DNA from: Candidatus Saccharimonadota bacterium
GTDB lineage: Bacteria; Patescibacteriota; Saccharimonadia; Saccharimonadales; Saccharimonadaceae
Reading direction: 5' to 3'
Assembly (NCBI GenBank): GCA_905372275.1
Contig: CAJPON010000001.1
Span: forward strand, 54,189-118,188
Length of the DNA: 64,000 bases
Made by a program: the position numbers and the translations under genes. Positions 62,673-64,000 of the stretch are shown piece after piece. Position 1 is the stretch's first letter, and every line of letters starts with the position of its first letter. Under the pieces are notes generated by a model. That model ran no database searches. It was not told the origin of the DNA and saw only the letters and a program-made list of their open reading frames with translations.

Positions 62673-62690
62673 ATCTTTTTCTCCTTTCCT

Positions 62691-62957
62691 TTACCAACTA
62701 CTCTTTGTGACGCCTGGGATATTACCTTTGCTGGCTTCTTCGCGGAAGCGAATGCGGCTCATGCCGAAGCGGCGCATATAGCCGCGCGGACGGCCATCAG
62801 ACATATCGCGAAATTTGCGCCGGGTTGGGCTAGAGTTGCGCGGTAATTTCTGTAAAGCATCAGGGTCGGTAGCTTTTAGAGCGGCGCGTTTAGCGGCAAA
62901 CTTCTTGATCAGTTTCAAGCGTTTTTTGTCGCGGGCGATCATAGATTTTTTCGCCAT
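62691..62957 (-). CDS. rpsN: 30S ribosomal protein S14, zinc-free form
   Basis: The 88-aa protein has [68 protein letters not shown], with no zinc Cys. The length lies between the short and long S14 types. Confidence 0.93.
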   Translation of the reverse strand: MAKKSMIARDKKRLKLIKKFAAKRAALKATDPDALQKLPRNSSPTRRKFRDMSDGRPRGYMRRFGMSRIRFREEASKGNIPGVTKSSW

Positions 62958-63538
62958 TATTTGTCCTCCTTTTCAAATGGTAGGCCAAATTTCTCGAGCA
63001 ATGCGCGCGAATTTTCCTTGCTACCGTTTTTGATTACGAACGTTACTTGCAGGCCGTGTACTAGCTGAGTTTCTTCAAATGTCAACTCTGGAAAGATTGA
63101 CTGGTCGGTGATACCGAGGTTGTAGTTGCCGCTTTTGTCAAATTTGCTGCCGACGCCGTGAAAGTCGCGAACACGCGGCAAGCTAACGTTGACTAGGCGG
63201 TCAAGAAACTCGTACATGCGAACACCGCGCAAGGTCACCATCACGCCGATTGGTGAGCCCATGCCTTTGCGAATCTTGAACGTAGCAATTGATTTTTTGG
63301 CTAGGCGTTCGACTGGCGCTTGACCAGTGATGCGCGTTAAGGTATTTTTGACGGCGGCAAGCATGCGCTTGTCGTCTTTACTTTTGCCGGTACCGACACT
63401 CACGACGATTTTCTCGAGGCTAGGAACCTGGTTCACATTGTCGAGATTCAATTCGGCCTGTAGTTCCTTGAGGTACGTTTCGTTGTACAAGGCTTTCAGG
63501 CGAGGAGTGTAAACGGCTGATTGTTTAGCTTCTGCCAT
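62957..63538 (-). CDS. rplE: 50S ribosomal protein L5
   Basis: The 193-aa protein has [23 protein letters not shown] and [18 protein letters not shown], both typical of L5. It binds 5S rRNA in the central protuberance. Confidence 0.95.
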   Translation of the reverse strand: MAEAKQSAVYTPRLKALYNETYLKELQAELNLDNVNQVPSLEKIVVSVGTGKSKDDKRMLAAVKNTLTRITGQAPVERLAKKSIATFKIRKGMGSPIGVMVTLRGVRMYEFLDRLVNVSLPRVRDFHGVGSKFDKSGNYNLGITDQSIFPELTFEETQLVHGLQVTFVIKNGSKENSRALLEKFGLPFEKEDK

Positions 63539-63858
63539 TATTTGATCTCCTTATTGTTAAGTTGGCGGGCGACGCGAACTTTAGCGCCGTCTTTGGTTGA
63601 GTAGCCAACACGGCTAGTTTGAGCAGATTTTTCGTCGACGACGAGCGCCAGTTTGCTCAAATCAACTGGTACTTGAATATCCTTTTTACCGCCGCGCGGA
63701 TTAAGCTGGTTCGGGCGGATGTGGCGAGTCTTGACGCCGACGCCTTCGACTAGCGCCGCATTTTGCTGCGGCAAGACGGCTAATACCTTGCCGGTGGTGC
63801 CTTTGTTGGCGCCAGCGATAATTTTGACAGTATCATCTTTACGAATACGCTGAGTCAT
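63538..63858 (-). CDS. rplX: 50S ribosomal protein L24
   Basis: The 106-aa protein has IRKDDTVKIIAGANKGTTGKVLAVLPQ and KTRHIRPNQLNPRGGKKDIQVPV, the KOW-type L24 start and middle. It overlaps both neighbours by a base or a few. Confidence 0.95.
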   Translation of the reverse strand: MTQRIRKDDTVKIIAGANKGTTGKVLAVLPQQNAALVEGVGVKTRHIRPNQLNPRGGKKDIQVPVDLSKLALVVDEKSAQTSRVGYSTKDGAKVRVARQLNNKEIK

Positions 63859-64000
63859 TAGAGTACCTCCGGAGCCAAGCTGATGATCTTCATGTAGCCC
63901 ATGTCGCGTAGTTCGCGTGGTACTGGGCCGAAGACACGGGTAGCTTTTGGCTGCTTGTCATCGTTGATAATCACCACGGCGTTGTCATCAAAGCAAATGG
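63858..64000 (-). CDS. rplN: 50S ribosomal protein L14, C-terminal part only
   Basis: The visible 46 codons end with [21 protein letters not shown] and a final [11 protein letters not shown], the L14 C-terminus. The stop overlaps the rplX start (TAATG). The rest lies beyond the window. Confidence 0.9.
   Translation of the reverse strand, partial: ICFDDNAVVIINDDKQPKATRVFGPVPRELRDMGYMKIISLAPEVL

Overview
The window reads as a chromosomal segment of a Candidate Phyla Radiation bacterium, most likely Saccharibacteria (TM7), carrying the right-hand part of an integrated tailed phage. This assignment is an inference from gene content. The ribosomal block lacks rpmD, adk and map. L36 has no zinc cysteines. 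TGA acts as a stop, which argues against Gracilibacteria and Absconditabacteria. Many genes start 6-7 nt after a -10 box, so their mRNAs should be leaderless. No 16S rRNA is present to confirm the taxon.

Positions 1-26,534 hold the prophage, transcribed almost entirely on the minus strand. From right to left the order is: a structured non-coding zone next to a truncated tRNA-Thr; a membrane peptide and a lysozyme-like gene joined by a -1 frame change; a dense set of small early genes (DUF1064-type nuclease, YopX-like protein, DPPH methyltransferase, a decayed cytosine-C5 methyltransferase); a terminator; then the packaging and head module (terS, terL, portal, scaffold candidate, N4-gp56-type major capsid protein). 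The leftmost late genes are two predicted membrane or surface proteins (G5/DUF3761-like and CAP domain), a coiled-coil protein, and a giant gene of more than 2,377 codons with a zincin-like HEAVH motif that runs off the left edge. No integrase or repressor is seen, so they probably lie further left.

The most unusual object is at 22,090-22,545: about 455 nt closed by a perfect 17-bp inverted repeat. Inside are four consecutive stem-closed arms separated by copies of CCAGTTGA. One arm is a tRNA-like fold with good acceptor, D and T parts but a palindrome-rich insert in place of the anticodon arm. It resembles in spirit the large ornate phage RNAs (GOLLD, ROOL), and I could not assign it to either.

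Positions 26,600-64,000 are host chromosome: a TPR protein, a HolB-like clamp-loader subunit, an RluA-family pseudouridine synthase, trpS, an ABC transporter, and a predicted Tat/lipoprotein. Next come infA-rpmJ-rpsM-rpsK-rpsD-rpoA-rplQ-rplM-rpsI, secY, and rplF-rplR-rpsE-rplO. Two divergent Nudix genes share a perfect palindrome. A complete F-type ATP synthase operon follows, then a kinase-like protein, dus, a GC-rich structured transcript, a UvrD-like helicase-nuclease and a P-type ATPase. An ABC-F / 175-aa protein / YcaO-like cluster precedes the other half of the spc operon (rplN-rplX-rplE-rpsN-rpsH). The spc operon is therefore split by about 20 kb.
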